Assembly (NCBI GenBank): GCA_963931865.1 | Contig: OZ007515.1 | Span: 7,355,600 to 7,419,599 of the forward strand | DNA from: Axinella damicornis | Taxonomy: Eukaryota; Porifera; Demospongiae; Axinellida; Axinellidae | Reading direction: 5' to 3' | Length of the DNA stretch: 64,000 bases | Shown here: piece after piece, positions 21,279-33,806 of the stretch | Layout: each line of letters opens with the position of its first letter | How positions within the stretch are numbered: the first letter of the stretch is position 1 | Notes under the pieces: generated by a model | Databases searched by the model: none | What the model saw: only the letters and a program-made list of their open reading frames with translations | Told to the model about the DNA's origin: nothing | Position numbers and translations under genes: made by a program

Positions 21279-24200
21279 ATGCTGCATGTACGTACATGTA
21301 CACTAGTGCAACAAAATGACTTTTCCCTTCAGAGACCCATGACTCAATTCATCAGTTGTAACTACGCTCGTGTCGCAGTCAGGTGGTTTACTAAGGAATG
21401 CATGACAAAACGCAACAGGCTTCCAAATGGAGGTATGAAGCTGATCTTCCAAAAGTATAACCAGCACTTTGAAAATTGTGAAAGTTTACAGCTCACATAC
21501 AATGTTGCTGAGCAATGCTTTCCTCGTGCAAACCGTCTGTTCAACCTCCGATGGCATCCTACTGTGGCACGACACGAATTCACTAATACCTTCAGCACGA
21601 CAGCTTGGAACCAACTCTCCCAATCTGAACAACATCAGCACAGTGTGTTCTCATGTAGAGCATGTGAAGAACACCCACTCACCCCGACACTGCCAATATC
21701 AAGTGCCAAGAAGAGAAAGTCAACAAGTATCTCTTTCACCGAAAAAGACCTGTCATGTTCATCTCAGTTTGGCCGCAAAGCGTTGAAAGAGCTGAATGCA
21801 ATTTGTAAAGAGAGCTTCAAAAAGTCAGTTCAAGACGTAATCACAGAAACCCCCAAATCTAACCTGGTACGCAAAACAAGCAGTACTGAGCGGCTACAAC
21901 AAAAACGACAAATGGAGAAACAAATCCGAGACACAATACAAAAGGAGTACAATGAAAACGGAGACAGCATAGTTTTGCAGAACAGAGTAAGCTGGCAAGC
22001 TTTTGACAAAATCAGGAAGACAGAAGGCCTTACTCCAACACATAAACGAAGCCTTGGAGATGCATCAGCACCACCGGCAAAGCACAAAAGACATGGAATG
22101 ACAGCAGACAGTCTACAAATAGACAAAGAGCAACTGCTTGTTGAAGCAAACACATGGTCACCTGATCAAACAATCAACTGGTCTGAAATAGGGAGTAAGT
22201 ATGGTCTGACAACACCAAACAGAGGACAGATCATTAAAGAATTCCTGAGTCAACACAATGTTCCTGCAGCTTTGGCTACCCAGAGAACAGCTAGAGCACC
22301 GAGGCGAGCTAAGAAAAGGCTTGCTGGTGGCAGAACATCCTTTCCCATGTATCGCCCAGTTCCCCACTACCGACAAAGGATGCGGGCACAGATTGAAAAT
22401 GGGAATATCAGAGTGGGTGAAGAAGTGGTGAAATCGAAGTACACTCGCTACACTGTTGATAAAAGCAGCCACACTCTGGTGGCTGAAGGTGTAGAAGTTA
22501 GTGCAAGGAAAATCCCTCTTCTTGAAATCCGACAGACACTGCTCAAAAAGCATGAAGAAATGAAGCTAATTCGCAACCAATCAGATGAGTACTTCGAGAA
22601 TTTGTCAGCAGAACAAATTGAACAAAGGCTGAGAGAGCTTCACCACACTATCAGTGCTGAGAAAAGCACGAACGATCTTCGACAAGAGTTGAAGCTAATC
22701 AGTCGACAGCGCCACTTCAAAATGTGGCATGACCATGCCACAATTGGCGGACATGGCCATTTTTTGGTGCTAGTTGCACCAATTTTTGACCCAGCTTTCT
22801 ATTACACCAGTGGTGAAGTCCAATCCCTCTACGGGGCAGACATCGACGTCCCTAGCTTAATTGAACGACCGGAAGTTCACATCCTGGCACAATCTCGGTC
22901 ATCTGCAGGAGATCAAGCAATGTTCAACGAGACGCGCCGTGAGTGCACACTCGAACTAAGGACGAAACTGAAAACTGAGGCTGGACATGCAGTGAACGAT
23001 GGCCTCCGTTTCTTCCACGCAGACGGACCAGCAGCCCAGTTTGAAGCAGGGAACAAACAAGGTGGGCATTTCTGCTGCGTCCAGTGTGGGGCTGACTCAG
23101 ATCGTTTTGACGACATTTCATACTGCTATCATGCCCCTACACGCACCCTTGCTGAACGTCAAGAATTTGTTCTGCAAGGTGAAGCCTGGAAGAATCATAC
23201 AGGTCAGTTAAATAATAGTTATACCGTAGATCGGGAAATGTTCGGGCGAAAATTTCCCGATCTACGGTAGTACAGTTGTCAGCAGCAAACTAACTGAGTC
23301 TGAGGGCGACAGTTTGTTTACATCGCCATAAATCCCTGACAACTGGACTTAGCCTCGTTCCCAGGCCCGAGACGGCGAGGAGAAAAGGGCCTGGTTTCCA
23401 CTGTTTGCGCATGCGCTTAATTATCTGTAACCGAATCACGTATTCATAAGGGTGCAAATGACGTCTTCGTAGTCACATGGTCGAGGGTGTGACGCTAGCT
23501 ATTTTGCTACACTGTTCCTCGATCCGCGAGATGAGGGGCGACACAACCACAATTGCACTGCCACCAGCAACAGACTTACCGGACATTCTTTATTCAAAAC
23601 AAACGGAAGAGTCTGGTAGCAAACTGACTCCACCCAGTCGGTGCGACGATAGCCACACAAAAACGTCCCGTCGTTCAATCGCAGGTCGCTGTTCTAGCTC
23701 AATTCAGGAGCGCCTTGCCGCCTGAGGACATAGGAGAACACGATCGAGAGCTGTTTACGCTCTATTATCTATGCCACTACTAAGTACTTGCTAGCTAGCT
23801 ATATACGGATCATGTTATCCACTTCGACGTCACAAGTGTACAAACATAATCGAACGTCCACGGTGCCGGTGGAATTCCACCGCTAGGTAGCGCATGCGCA
23901 AACAGTGGAAACCAGGCCCTTTTCTCCTCGCCGTCTCGGGCCTGGGAACGAGGCTAAACTGGACTATAAGTGGTATATATCCCTCGAGGCAGTATAGCAG
24001 ATTTGCCACGGCACTTCCTTGGATACAAAGCTAAGGTACGTACTTAGCTAGCTGTAGAAAGCCAGGCTTGTTTTCTGCACATTACTGTTTGTCAAGCACA
24101 GGAGTTAACATTGAACCCCACCCACCATCGAGTCGCTGAAAGTTCTACAAATGCGAACAGCTTACCTGTGACGACGCGCTTCACCTTGCAAACGACCAGC

Positions 24201-27195
24201 TATCTCTGAACAGTCCAGTATTCCAGTTACATGCCAGTGCTTCACAACGTACTATACTGGAACGTGTAGGATGATGGATGGAGTTATGGGCTCATAACCA
24301 CCCTCTGCTTGTATGGGGTTTATATACAAGTGGGATATATAATCTTAGTATCCATTTCGTGTGACCTTCCACGAATCAGATGTCTCAGAATCAATCCACA
24401 TGACTGTACTATACAATAGCATGGCTTGCAGTGCAATTTGGGATAAATTACACGAGGTGAAGCCAAGTGCAATTTGTCTTCCTGAATGGATTTCCCAAAA
24501 TTGCACTGCAACCCATGCTATCACATGTTAAACCTTTGAACACGGCGAGCGTATATATACGCTCATACTTAACTTCCTATCTACGCGGTGAGCATATATA
24601 TACGCTTTCCACACTTTCGAGCGCTTACCGCGCGAAGGTAAATAGCTTAACGAGACTTGAGGGTATGCCCCTCTATAATGAACATTAAGAAGGCTAGGCC
24701 CCACCTTTAGACTGACATCGTCACTCCAGAAAGGCAGGAAGGGGCGGTACTTGATCGAGTACGATCGTAAACTAAGACCACAACAGTGAAACATGGAGGT
24801 TTTTCTCGAGCAGAGGCAGAGAATGACCCCGCTTTTTCATTCCAGGCAGCTGTTCTACCTCCATATAACACAGGTATCTGGTGAGATCGTGTAAAAGGCT
24901 TGTTTACAAGTAGCTAATACCTAGGGATTGATAGCCTCAGAAATGGCTTCAAAATCAGACAGCTGCACTCTTATAGCTATGATCAACACTTTAAACAAGC
25001 TAATCCAGCCTATTTACACACTATGTACGCTAATCAAGCTGCTTGCCATCTGGCTCCATAATCAATTAATGGACAACTTCCACCAAATTCCACATCTGTT
25101 GGTGGTTTCTTCATGATGAGCTCTAATTAGAATGCATGGCCTCCAGCTATTTTTGTGCAGTGTTTCTGTATCTCTGCTATACGTAGGAACCAAACCATTG
25201 GACAATTTGAAGCTGCATGAGCTACAAAAAGAACTGAGACTCAGGGGAGTGCCTACTGAAGGGAAACGGAAGCCTGAGCTAGTCAGTGAATTTGACGACC
25301 TTCGGAAGGGGATAGTAAATGTCCCAGCACTGCTTCAAGGGACCCCTGAAAAATCTCTGAGATCACTTGGGTTGGAAGCGTATGAAGTAGCTCCTACGGA
25401 ACCCCTGCATGACATCAAGGGTCACATCAGTAACCTCATTGAGGAGCTGCTGAAGGTAGCCACAGGAGAGCTACTAGAGAAGCTGGAAGGAATTGTTAGC
25501 ACTACTCTTGGGAAGGACACTGTTCGCTGTTCCGACTGCCGAAAAGCAGTGATTCTCATTGCTAGGACGTTGATGGACTTTGGGACTGACAGGAATCTGA
25601 CACAGGTGTTCCAAACAGCTGCAGAGTTAACTGAGATTTTGTACTCAAGGGAGTCAAAGTGCAATCAACAGACTGTGCTTCGCTTGCATAATGTAGCTTT
25701 TGTCCACCACCAACTCTGTAGCGCGGTTTTTAGCCAACCAAAGTCCATGAGCCGGAGGAAGATGTTTGGCCGCTATTTCCACTCTCTGACCTGTCACGCT
25801 CCATTGCTCTATCGCATTATTTGCCTCAGATCTTTAAACACCGAAATGCAAGAGCGCATGTTTGGCCAATGCAAAGCCATCACAAGAGGTACATCCAATC
25901 AACACCCAGAGCATGTTATCCCCAACATTATGATACGCATTCAAGAGGAAGCCAAGGCACACTCCTCTACAATTGCAAATCTCAAGGCACAAGAGAGTGA
26001 AGTACACAAACTTGCCCTTGTGCTAGGACCAAAGAAGAATACCTTCATCCCCAAAGCATGGCTCACTCATAGTTCAGTACACTACCAAGCACATCTTGAA
26101 CGTATTAGTGATTTCCTAATACCAGGACCTGGAAAATGGTGGAAGTCTACTGAAGAGGGTATTGAATTTTTTGATACCCACACTTGTGCTCCAATTGAAC
26201 ATCAATTGCACCACTATCGCTCATCAACACTTGCTGATATAGAGCTTTATCTCCATTCAAAGTGGGAAGAGTGTTGTGCGAAAAATATCATTTTGCCGGC
26301 ATATTACATCAGATCCTACAAGAGCAATGGAGACCTCGGGAATATCTCTGCTTTGCTGTCACCAGTTAATTCCCTCCCACAGCCTCAACTAGGCTCCCTC
26401 CCACAGCCTCAAGTAGGCTCCCTCCGACAGCCTCAACTAGGTTCCCTCCCACAGCCTCAACTAGGTTCCCTCCCACAGCCTCAACTAGGTTCCCTCCCAC
26501 AGCCTCAAGTTGGACAGCCTCAAGTTGGATCCCGTCAACTTGGCTCTCTCCCACAGCCTCAAGTAGGCTCCCTCCCACAGCCTCAACGCAGTTCCCTCCC
26601 ACAGCCTCAAGTAGGCTCCCTCCCACAGCCTCAACGTGGTTCCCTCCCACAGCCTCAAGTAGGCTCCCTCCCACAGCCTCAACGCGGTTCCCTCCCACAG
26701 CCTCAAGTAGGCTCCCTCCCACAGCCTCAACGTAGTTCCCTCCCACAGCCTCAACTCCACTCCTTCCCACAGCCTCAAGTTGGACAGCCTATCCACAGAC
26801 AGGCTGGTACCCAGATCAACTCCTCCAGTGAACAGATGCAAGGACTGAAGACAACATTAGCTATCCAAATTTCTGAAATTCTTCCCCTTGAACATAACCT
26901 TCAACGCTTTGACTACTTAAGATTGCAGATTAAGGCTGCCAAAGAGAGAAAGGAACAGTTCTCACCAACCAAGCAGTCAGAGTATAACAAACTTTCCAAC
27001 TTCATGAAACAAAAGTTAATACACATGGTGGCATCTTACACCAATTCACTTTCGTCTTGGCTACAAGATTTCAAATCACAACATGGGCATGACCCAGGAA
27101 ACAAAGATTACCCACCTGCCTTGCAAACCATCTGTCACTACAAACGTGTCACACAAAAACTATTACTTCGTGAATGGAAGTTGGAACTCTCTTAA
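21279..27195 (+). CDS. SAP-domain transposase-like protein, two exons
   Basis: Exon 1 is 21279-23202 and exon 2 is 25187-27195. The junction CATACAG|GTCAGT ... ACGTAG|GAACC restores one frame reading NHTGTKPLDNLK. An internal acceptor at 21331 (TTCAG) makes a start at MTQFISCNY also possible. Exon 1 contains MWHDHATIGGHGHFLVLV, ILAQSRSSAGDQ, RFFHADGPAAQFEAG and a zinc-binding-like GGHFCCVQCG. Exon 2 opens with a SAP DNA-binding motif (LKLHELQKELRLRGVPTEGK), then has EPLHDIKGHI and a Pro-Gln repeat tract. The product would be about 1,300 residues. I recall related uncharacterised proteins, often multicopy, from cnidarians and sponges. The Asp/His-rich block plus a Cys cluster and SAP domain suggest a DDE-type transposase, but that is inference; a domesticated gene is possible. 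No premature stop is visible in either exon. Confidence 0.7.
23222..23269. repeat. 18-bp-arm hairpin
   Basis: TACCGTAGATCGGGAAAT (23222-23239) and its exact reverse complement (23252-23269) enclose a 12-base loop. It sits 19 bases inside the intron, close to the 5' splice site. Confidence 0.85.
23350..23956. mobile_element. 607-bp element with perfect 67-bp inverted ends and a 9-bp duplication
   Basis: The 67-base left end (from TAGCCTCGTTCCCAGGCCCG to TTTGCGCATGCGC, 23350-23416) is exactly reversed at 23890-23956. The nine flanking bases AACTGGACT are present at both 23341-23349 and 23957-23965. Interior frames show no transposase. Identical ends and a perfect duplication imply a recent insertion. 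A 9-bp duplication is typical of Mutator-like elements, so a Mutator-type enzyme elsewhere is the likely mover; that class call is inference. Confidence 0.92.
24416..24521. mobile_element. 106-bp MITE with about 28-bp inverted ends
   Basis: ATAGCATGGCTTGCAGTGCA at the left pairs with TGCACTGCAACCCATGCTAT at the right, continuing inward through AATTTGGGA / TCCCAAAATT. Non-coding. Confidence 0.8.
26370..26792 (+). repeat. in-frame minisatellite encoding (SLPQPQxG)n
   Basis: About seventeen 24-base units containing TCCCTCCCACAGCCTCAA run through exon 2 of the SAP-domain gene. Coding units alternate among SLPQPQV, SLPQPQL and SLPQPQR. Two short variant units near 26512-26550 disturb the period without breaking the frame. 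The antisense frames are open as a side effect of the period. Confidence 0.92.
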
Positions 27196-29355
27196 CTGGT
27201 AACATTGTAGCTAACATTCACTGTGTGTTTTAACATACCTTCACTCTGCTCCAGAAAAAAAGTTGGGTGAGGCTGTGGGGGGTAGAAGTGGAGATAATTA
27301 TACAGTGGTTCATGCTATGTCTGCAGTGTAGCCTGCAATTTTTAAAGTCAAGGTATACCCCCAACCCAAGCGTTCTTTGGACAATAAAAGAGCTGGGGAG
27401 TGCACCTTGAACACTTGAGAACTACTGCTCTCAAAAAAGTATTATCATTTTGCCAAAAAACCTGCAGTTTGATCTTGTAAGACTCACCGATTTTAGCCAA
27501 TCGTACTAGCTCCATGATGAGTTAGTTGAGGGGTGATCCTAAGTTGTTCGAGACGGGTAAATCACTCTGAAGTTCCTCGAGAGATATGCTGGCCCACGAT
27601 CTACGAGTACAGTACATACTGTACTGTGTAGCTAGCTCATGCACGCACGAGGAGACTAATCACGATCACATGTACAACTCACGTCGCTTCAATTAAAACC
27701 CACAACTTCCTTTTCATGTACAGTGTGTTTACATACAACTGCGATAATTAGTTTATCAAAACGGCGTGCGCACAACACACGTACACACGTACACCTGGAG
27801 CCTGAGCTTTATAGGGTGGCGGGCGCGGGCAAGCAATGATACGCGCGTGTGACCGCGCAATAATTGGAGGCGTGGTTCGAATTCTGAATCACCGCTCTCG
27901 AGCGCTCCAGCAGCAGCCATCCAAGATGCTGTGCCACCTTTCTTCTTCCAAGGCAGTTGGGCATCCATTGACAGCGTGTCTAGTTGAGCGCTACATTATA
28001 CGTACTTCGTACTGTGACAACGCCAGCTGCAAATCTCGGCGAAATACAGCACTGTTTTTTCTGTACGTCTCAAAAATCAGCTGAACGTATTTAGCTAAAA
28101 TGCTCTTCGCAGGCAGCTCTTCCACTGGTTACTCGAGGGGGCTACGTTGTCATATGGCGTCGAACGAACGTCTCATCGTGGTTTCTCCCCTGCAAGATGT
28201 ACAAAAACAGGAAAATTGACCTCGCGATAACACTGTTAACTCCGTATCCGGCTAGTTCGGAAGCGTACTTACATAAACTCAACGTAGCCCCCTCCAGACT
28301 GGGCCTGTCTTGATCCTGAGAAAGAACAGTAGCAGTAGCTTGCGTGCAATGAAACTGAGACGTACAGAAAAATTATTTAATTCCATCAATACTGAATAAT
28401 TCACTGTCTCCGTTGTTTGCTGCTCAGAACATCCTGGCTTGGTACATAAGTAGCACTTACCATGAAGTGTTTGATTACCACATTTGGTTTCCATTCATGG
28501 CAGGACTTGCAGGTTACAACATATTTTAGATGACATGATTATTAATTCCAAAATCACTTGCAACTATTATGCATTAATTTTTATTCCACTTACACTTCAC
28601 ATTGTATTGCCTGTTTCTGACAATGAGGACGTAACATCATTAAAGGTATTCCTTAACTTTATAGTGCACGGCTGAACAGTGATCCGTAAAAGCTTCCGTC
28701 ATGCCCTGCACCTTGTGACAGCACACCTCCACCGCCAGAATCAAGTCGCTCACGTACGCTCTTCGTACTACAGATTTTTGGCTAGAATAATTCAACATAC
28801 ACTTCCAATACATTTCACACAGCATACGCACAAGTATATAATACCGATCCCATAACGGTACCCAACGGGTGCACGCCCCTCTCAAGCTAGCCACTACACA
28901 TTAATGTCAATGTAATAGCACATCATCTTCATCGTGAAGTGTGTGAGTTGTGTCCACGCATGAGACGAGGTCTATAGCAGCAGACATGTCCTTCTCTGCC
29001 CTCCACTCTCGCTCAATGCCAGCGGTGATGGTGGCCCCTTCCTCGTGTGGGAGACACTGACTAGCCAGACCGACAACTACCTCAAAACTTTTCCATGTCC
29101 TGAGCAGATCTGCATACCTATTGTAGTAACAGAAAGTAAATTGACTACCTGAAATTCAAACTCCAGATGTTGCTTTAGTACTAGGATTAATATTTCTTGC
29201 AGTTCATGGGCATTATACAGTGATGCTGTGAATAATATTTTGCGATTATTTCTTGTCTTTTACTGGTTGTCATTATTCTTCAAACAGAGGTGTACAAATT
29301 GCCTCAATTTCAAATCCTTATCTTAGTAAGAATTGTTGTTGTAATAATTAGAGAG
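27196..29355. other. 2.2 kb between the SAP gene and the BEL element, no recognisable gene
   Basis: Short frames only, with no domain resemblance. The first 200 bases may hold the 3' untranslated part of the SAP gene; there is an AATAAA-like ACAATAAAAG near 27380. I find no clear inverted ends that would delimit the SAP gene as a transposon. Confidence 0.5.
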
Positions 29356-29360
29356 CGTAG

Positions 29361-29509
29361 TGTAATATATTCGGACAATCTCTCTCTCGATCGTTTATAC
29401 AAGTTGTTCGCAGGACTGCCTAATCACTTCTTGTTGCAAGTACAATCAGAGGAGGTATATGCACATGGTCACGCACGTGATACAATCAATCAATAATTAT
29501 TATCCAACA
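29361..29509 (-). repeat. 3' LTR of the BEL/Pao element
   Basis: 149 bases, TG...CA ended on the element strand. A short purine tract (GGGTGGAG on the minus strand, near 29510) precedes it, as expected for plus-strand priming. Confidence 0.9.
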
Positions 29510-29576
29510 CTCCACCCGTTGACCAAGTGTGGTCAACAGTAGTTACAAAAATCAAAGCTACAATAAACATGTTCAG

Positions 29577-32500
29577 TTCTCACTGTTCAGTTCAGCCACG
29601 CAGGCTGCGATTCGATCTCGTGCTCTCTTTGCTGCGACTCTTGAAGATCGTCTGACTGGTATCTCCTCTGGTAGTCGTTGCGGCTCTGGCTCCACGGGAT
29701 GATCTGCAGCTGAACTTGCGCTGTCTCCGCAGGTCACCTCAAGGGGATACAAGCACTTTAGTGGACATTTGAGCAGGGTGGATCATGTATTGATTCGGAA
29801 TTCTGGCAATGGTGGGGGCAATGGTGGGGGCGGTGGTGCACGATAGGGTGGACAATCAAATTGTCGGCACAGAACACATTTGTGTATCTTTCGTCTGACA
29901 AACTGCCTGCCCTTGACTATCCAATACTTTGTGCGGATCTCAGTGAGCGTCTCTTTCACCCCATTGTGCATCACTCGTTCATGAGCCTCTCTCACTATAA
30001 GGCTCATCAGGGGGTGCTTCTTGCACAACAGAACAGGATGACGAGTTGAGACGGGTAGGTCAGCATTGCCAAGTCTGCCCTTGCAGCGGAGGAGTCCATT
30101 TTCATCGACATGCAGACCAAACTGCTTCTTCCACATTTCAAACTTCCCTTCCTCCACGAGTGATCTCTGTGACTCCTGCAACCACAATATCTCCGCATCA
30201 AGTAAGTCGGCTGCAGTCACATCTGTGCTGGGCAATACATCAAGTTTCTTGGTTTTGCACTTCAACATCTTCACAAACTTCATCACATATGCGGTGACCC
30301 TCAGCAAGTGTGGGAGACTGCTATAGTCTTCGCAGCAGATTATTCCACCAAGGCAACAAGCTGCTGTATCTGTGGTCTGTTTGTCTTCCCTCACCGCTGC
30401 GAGATAGTGTACTGCTTTGTCTTCTGGAGCGTCTGCTTCCCGTACAACCTCCACGATGCTCTTGTTGATTTGGTCGCTGATGACTGTGTCATATTGATGG
30501 AGGATCTGTGGGTTCTGTCGCAGTCGTTTGAGTAGCCCGTTCAATCTTTTCTGGCTCAGCTCACGGTTGTCAGGTAGGAGAGGATGCATCTGCTTCCATG
30601 GAAGCTGAACTTCATATCTTCCATCCTTGAACACTAGGGTCTTCTCAAATTCTTCATAGACGGACAGTTCATCTTCCACAATTCCAAGGGTCTCTAGGTC
30701 CCAAAACATCTTCAGCCTCTGGTCGAGGTCTTGCTTGCTGTCTGGAGCATCCTGCACACCAACTTTCAAGGTGTGGGTTGAGATAAGGTTAACAGCAGCA
30801 TCTGCTTGGGGCACTCCTTCCACAGGTCCCGACAGCACCCAACCGACTCTTGTCTGAATTGCAGTAGGACCACCACTTCCTCGTACCACTCCACCTGTCA
30901 CTAGTTTCCAGTAATGGTCGGAACCGATCAGCACATCAATCTCCAGGTCGTCATCACCATTGGAGAAGTCAGCGAGGTCCATTTCACAGAGATGTTCGTA
31001 CTTATCTCTGGCGAGGCTGATTGGTTGAGCAGACAGGGGTTGGCAGATCATTGGTACTGTGAGCAGTGACATCACGAGATTCCCTCCATCCTTCATCTTC
31101 ATTCCAAGGCTCACCGCCTCACAGGTGTGCCTCTTCTCCGCGTCAGATCCAAAGGTCTTGATCAACATGACTTCGGCACTCTCTGAACGTAAGCCCAGGG
31201 TCTCCTTGACCCTGGTGGTGATGTACGATCTCTGACTCCCACTGTCGAGTATGATCCGGATCTCCATTGCCGACTGGGACTGCTCAGTGTTATAGACACA
31301 TGCCCTTGCTGTTTGCAGCAGCACTGGTACCTTGGCATCCACATAGTGCATCGATGACGTTGGGAGTCCATTTGCTCGCTGATGCCTACTGGTGGACTGA
31401 GAGTTGGCTGGCAAGGGTGCTGATGGTCCAGCACTGGGAGTCGGCAGAGCTGATGAGTGGTCTGATGATCCTGTCTGACTGTTGCTGCCCCTTGCACTTC
31501 TGGGCTGGCCCTTCATGCAGATACTCACATGGTGTCTGCCACCACAGTTAGGGCACCTCATCGCAGATCGGCAGTCTCGTTGCATGTGATATCTCCTGAG
31601 ACAAGCGAAGCATCTCCCAGACTTCATCAGTAATTTCTTCCTCTCTGCTGGGTCGGTGACTGACGAGCAACTATTGGACGAGTGTGCCTGGCCACAATAG
31701 GCACATCTTGGGGTAGCATCACTAGACGTCAGAGCTGTGGCCGTGGGGATATCCCTTGGTGGCCTCCTGGGAGGGTGATTCGAAGTGTACGCAGCTCTTT
31801 CTCTGGCATCAATCTCCTTCTCAACAATATTCATCAACCTGTCAAGATCCCACTCCCCAGTTGTTACCTCTGCTGACAATGAGGCGAAGCTCCTGTGGCA
31901 GCTTACTGATGAGGACAGATGACAACAGGCTCCCATAGGACTCTGATGCTACTCCGAGGGATCTCAAACCTCTGACCTGGGACTCCACAAGGTCATACAA
32001 ACGCCGCAGGCCTCTGAGATCACTCTGGGAAGTGATGGGTTCAACGGTCAGTAGCACATCCATGTGCTTTGTGATGATCTGTTGCTTGTTGCCAAACCTC
32101 CTCCTTAGTATGGCAATGGCTTCCAGGTAATTAGCAGCTGTCAGCTTCAAGCCTGATATGGCTTCTGAGGCAGGACCTTCCAACGAGGAGTTTAGATAGT
32201 TGAATTTATCAACTTCTGAGAGGTCAGGGTTGTGGTCAATGGAGGACTCAAAGGAGTCCCAGAATGGAGTCCATTTGGTCAAGTCCCCATTGAACTTCTT
32301 CAAGGTCAGTTTAGGCAGCTTTACCTTGGTTGCGCTAACAACATGGGAGTGTGGGGATACAGAGGATCCTCTCGACAAATCTCCAGGTGGGTGTGAGGTT
32401 TGGGAGGCAGACCTCCTTGCCAAACCTCCAGGTGCATACGAGTCAGTAGTGGCAGGCTCGTGTTCAGCAGTAGGTGATGGGGTAGCAGACCCCTCACGAT

Positions 32501-32897
32501 GCAATGCAGGGGTGTGCGTGTGTGGAATTACAGTATCAATGTTAAATACTGCCATACGCACCTTCTCCTTGAACACATCTGCGTGCCCAATCTCTTCCTC
32601 CACTTCCCCCTCTTCAACCGCTTCAAGGATCTCTTCGTCCAGTCTAGTCAAAATTTCCAACTTCTCTTGCAGGGTCAACTTGTACTGTTTCAATGCCGCC
32701 ATGTTGAATCCACTGGCGCCTGGCTCTGGACCCGAACGGATGGCTTCATCGGCCTGACTTATGACGCGGGTAGCAGACGCCCTGTGTCCGCCCCTCACCC
32801 GTTTCTTCCTAGTGAGCCCTTCGCGTTCGGCCATGTTTTCAGCTGTCAATCGATATTCTCGGGTGCAACGTTCTGCGCGGTAAACAGTCCAGTCCAA
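29577..32897 (-). pseudogene. BEL/Pao gag-pol polyprotein, internally deleted
   Basis: Two overlapping frames, 32897-31842 and 31936-29783, plus a C-terminal remnant near 29760-29577. The first carries the Gag-like DUF1759 region (LPKLTLKKFNGDLTKWTPFW). One shifted base near 31890 separates it from the second. That frame has three Cys/His knuckles (CAYCGQ, CFACLRRYHMQRDC, CPNCGGRHH) and an aspartic protease with the Asp-Ser-Gly motif. It then jumps from the region before reverse transcriptase straight to the post-RNase H linker (LPHLLRVTAYVMKFV) and the integrase H2C2 finger (CVLCRQ). The integrase catalytic core is gone; a typical BEL C-terminus (SSRVAAKRARDRI) follows. Element functions are described only; it is a defective copy. 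Confidence 0.88.
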
Positions 32898-32929
32898 CGA
32901 ACATCAATCGCTACTGGGCGAAATTTCGA

Positions 32930-33806
32930 GAGATCCGGTGTCACAGCGGATCGCGTCCGGCCGCGGATAGTGTCCGCCGCGGACCCGATATGCTAGCAGA
33001 TTGTGTCCGCTTTCGCGGATAGTGTCCGGGGGGGCGGACGCTAACTGCTAGCGGATGGAGTTCCGCCCGGACTCGGTCCGCTAGCGGATTATGTCCGCCT
33101 GGACACTAGCTATCTGTTTAAGCAGATACTGTCCAGGCAGACACTATCCCACCCCGCTGACACTATCCAAGCGGACACTATCTGCTAGCAGATACTGTCC
33201 AGGCGGACACTATTATGCTAGCAGATATTATACTGTCCAGGCGGACACAATCTGCTAGCGGATAGTGTCCAGGCGGACACTATCTGCTAGCAGATACTAT
33301 CCAGGCGGACACAATCTGCTAGCGGATAGTGTCAGGGGACACAACCAGGATAAGAATAATTGTAGCAAAAGTAGTAAATGTTGCATAATAATTTGATGAA
33401 TGTTGCTCAATAAAGATGAATGTTGAATAGTACAATTGTTGCATAATAATAACTTCATACTCTTGCGCTTCACTCAACTTCTCCTTCGCCATTCAGTCGC
33501 CCACTGCACTATGTGAATTCAACTCTCCAAGACGCGGCCTTTTATACTGCAGTGCTCTTCAAAACATGTCAAGGTCATGGCCTTCGCGGGACGGTTGTAC
33601 GGACAGAATCAAAACCATGGCCTTCGCGGGACGGTTGTACGGATCGGCCGGACAGAATCCGCGAAGCCGGACCGTTTCCGCTAGTCCGGGTGGACGCAAT
33701 CCGCTAGCGTATTGCGTCCGACCGGACACAATCAGCTAGCGGATCACGTCCACCGGACACAATCTAGGCCGGACGCAATCCGCGATGACACCGGCTCGAA
33801 GGACCA
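32930..33806 (-). repeat. BEL leader rich in palindromic CGGACAC/GCTAGC repeats
   Basis: Between the primer site and the Gag start, at least a dozen units combine GCGGACACTATC, CTGCTAGC and GGATAGTGTCC in both orientations. The core CTGCTAGCRG is nearly self-complementary. Neighbouring units can pair, so the leader RNA would be highly structured. There is no long open frame on the element strand. Confidence 0.8.
33791..33806 (-). promoter_or_regulatory. primer binding site matching tRNA-Tyr
   Basis: On the minus strand, TGGTCCTTCGAGCCGG begins directly after the 5' LTR. Its complement, CCGGCTCGAAGGACCA, matches the 3' end of animal tRNA-Tyr including CCA, as I recall that sequence. This supports the LTR boundary and the element's orientation. 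Confidence 0.8.

Larger units (their letters stand above)
23203..25186 (+). other. intron of the SAP-domain gene, loaded with small elements
   Basis: GT-AG intron of 1984 bases containing a hairpin (23222-23269), a 607-bp inverted-repeat element (23350-23956) and a MITE (24416-24521). No coding sequence of its own is supported. Confidence 0.7.

Noticed and set aside
26366..26841. Minus-strand frames rich in LEAVGG and LRLWEG
   Set aside because: Antisense shadows of the 24-bp in-frame repeat of the SAP-domain gene; the period keeps all frames open.
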